Shown here: piece by piece, positions 63,301 through 64,000 of the stretch
Numbering within the stretch: the first letter of the stretch is position 1
How the letters are laid out: every line of letters starts with the position of its first letter
Assembly: GCF_000189635.1 (NCBI RefSeq)
Contig: NW_002476358.1
Location: forward strand, 324,616 to 388,615
Length of the DNA: 64,000 bases
Source of the DNA: Tetrahymena thermophila SB210
Taxonomy: Eukaryota; Ciliophora; Oligohymenophorea; Hymenostomatida; Tetrahymenidae
Direction of reading: 5' to 3'
Position numbers and translations under genes: made by a program
Notes under the pieces: generated by a model
Told to the model about the DNA's origin: nothing
The model's input: only the letters and a program-made list of their open reading frames with translations
Databases searched by the model: none

Positions 63301-64000
63301 GAGTGAAAATGCAGCAAATTAAAGCTCAGCTAAGAAAAAAATAATCTTAAAAGTGAAAAAATTTGAAATTATCGATGATTTAAAAAACTCTAGCATTAAA
63401 AAATTCATGACAATGAAGAAAAATAAAATAGAAATAAAAAATAATTAATAAAATTTGATGAGCTAACTTATGAGCTCTTCTACAGTCGAAGGAATATAAA
63501 ATTAATTAAAACACAAAAATATTTAAAATAAGAATTCACAAATTCAAATTGAAATAGAATAAGAAACTGGAATAGATTTCTTGAATTTAGAGATTGATGT
63601 ATTAGAAGAAAGCTAAGAACATATTAAATTATAAGGTGGACTGAGTATCCATCCTCTTCAATTCTACATACATGGAGTTACTCTAGATTTTTTAATTGAT
63701 TTCTTTGACCTTAAATCAAAAATTTTATCCTCTCTTTCCGGAAATAAAGACTTACAAAGTCAAAATGAGTCGAGTAAAAACTAAAATTAACCTAAGAGAA
63801 AACTCTCAGCTAAGAAAAAGAATAATGCTAAAAAAATAAAAAATGAATGGGAAATAGTAGATGGTGATGAAAATGACGAGTTAGAGGCAAAAAGTGGAGA
63901 AAAGAAATAATTTAGTGATGTTGAATAATATGACGATTATTAATCCTCAGATGAATCAGATGAAGAAAACAAAGAACTTATTTTTGATAACAATATATCA
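57326..64000 (+). CDS. ATG2: Autophagy-related protein 2 (bridge-like lipid transporter), 3' end cut by window
   Basis: Exons 57326-58138, 58216-59965, 60017-61346 and 61399-64000+ stay in frame for about 2,165 residues. ATG2 forms a long hydrophobic groove moving phospholipids from ER to the growing autophagosome membrane. The N-terminal chorein-type region reads LIKFLFERFLKTYVKNESID, GLKDIQLNENLLNDLLFQ, INWQNILDKSAIVKIQGLTI, as in ATG2 and VPS13. Near the right edge the ATG2 signature ILKVKKFEIIDDLKNSSIKK is followed by the C-terminal domain text SIHPLQFYIHGVTLDFLIDF, which separates it from VPS13. Between them beta-rich segments alternate with acidic Asn/Gln-rich inserts, for instance 58790-59160. 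The frame is still open at base 64000, inside a Ser/Asp/Glu-rich stretch, so the C-terminus is missing. Confidence 0.88.

Noticed and set aside
1..64000. Paramecium origin
   Set aside because: Introns here are mostly 48-120 nt with several of hundreds of bases; Paramecium introns are uniformly about 20-34 nt.
1..64000. tRNA genes, rRNA, CRISPR arrays, insertion sequences
   Set aside because: B-box-like GGTTCGA text occurs only inside coding sequence (e.g. 45949). No cloverleaf, repeat-spacer array or transposase motif was seen.

Overview
The window reads as a piece of ciliate nuclear DNA, most likely macronuclear and from Tetrahymena or a close relative. It is extremely AT-rich. Long, recognisable protein-coding frames run straight through many TAA and TAG codons, which must be read as glutamine, and all of them end at TGA. 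Introns are AT-rich GT-AG introns, mostly of about 50-120 nt and in a few cases longer, which fits Tetrahymena and not Paramecium with its 20-34 nt introns. With the standard code almost every gene shatters into small ORFs, so I re-read both strands with TGA as the only stop. No rRNA, tRNA, CRISPR array or intact mobile element was seen.

Seventeen genes are supported. From left to right: a 5'-truncated multi-ZZ zinc-finger protein (+, 1-2642); the H2A.Z chaperone YL1/VPS72 (-, 3620-6529); a coiled-coil protein (+, 7522-10504); a GPALPP1-like protein (-, 10774-12150); a large orphan protein (-, 12441-16191); a Gln/Asn-rich orphan with an in-frame TGA (+, 16936-19067); uracil phosphoribosyltransferase (+, 22567-23385); an EF-hand/ARM-repeat/EF-hand protein (-, 24822-29039); a TPR-like helical protein (-, 29820-31809); a tesmin/LIN54-type CXC protein (+, 34722-38679); the spliceosome factor AAR2 (+, 39535-41052); a protein kinase (-, 42203-45442); a proline-rich protein (-, 45858-47189); an SF-assemblin (+, 48450-49238); a kinase-like/MORN fusion (-, 50422-54301); a prohibitin (+, 55398-56710); and the lipid-transfer protein ATG2, cut by the right edge (+, 57326-64000).

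The genes do not form an operon or a single pathway. They are individually transcribed eukaryotic genes on both strands. Loose themes are chromatin and transcription (YL1, the CXC protein, the ZZ protein), RNA processing (AAR2, perhaps the GPALPP1-like protein), cytoskeleton and basal bodies (SF-assemblin, possibly the coiled-coil and MORN proteins), calcium and kinase signalling, and organelle or membrane upkeep (prohibitin, ATG2). UPRT and SF-assemblin have clearly C-richer, codon-biased sequence, suggesting high expression.

The spacers of about 0.3-3.5 kb are very AT-rich. They hold a three-copy ~200 bp tandem repeat (41458-42030), a two-copy 104 bp repeat (19721-19926), a 10-bp-stem hairpin in the 3.5 kb gap (20128-20179) and simple-sequence inverted repeats. 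The oddest items are the EF-ARM-EF and kinase-MORN architectures, the hydrophobic N-terminal extension on UPRT, and an unexplained in-frame TGA at 17665. Exon boundaries were placed by eye. For many genes the summed exon lengths divide by three and stay open, but several gene models keep ambiguous joints, stated in each entry.
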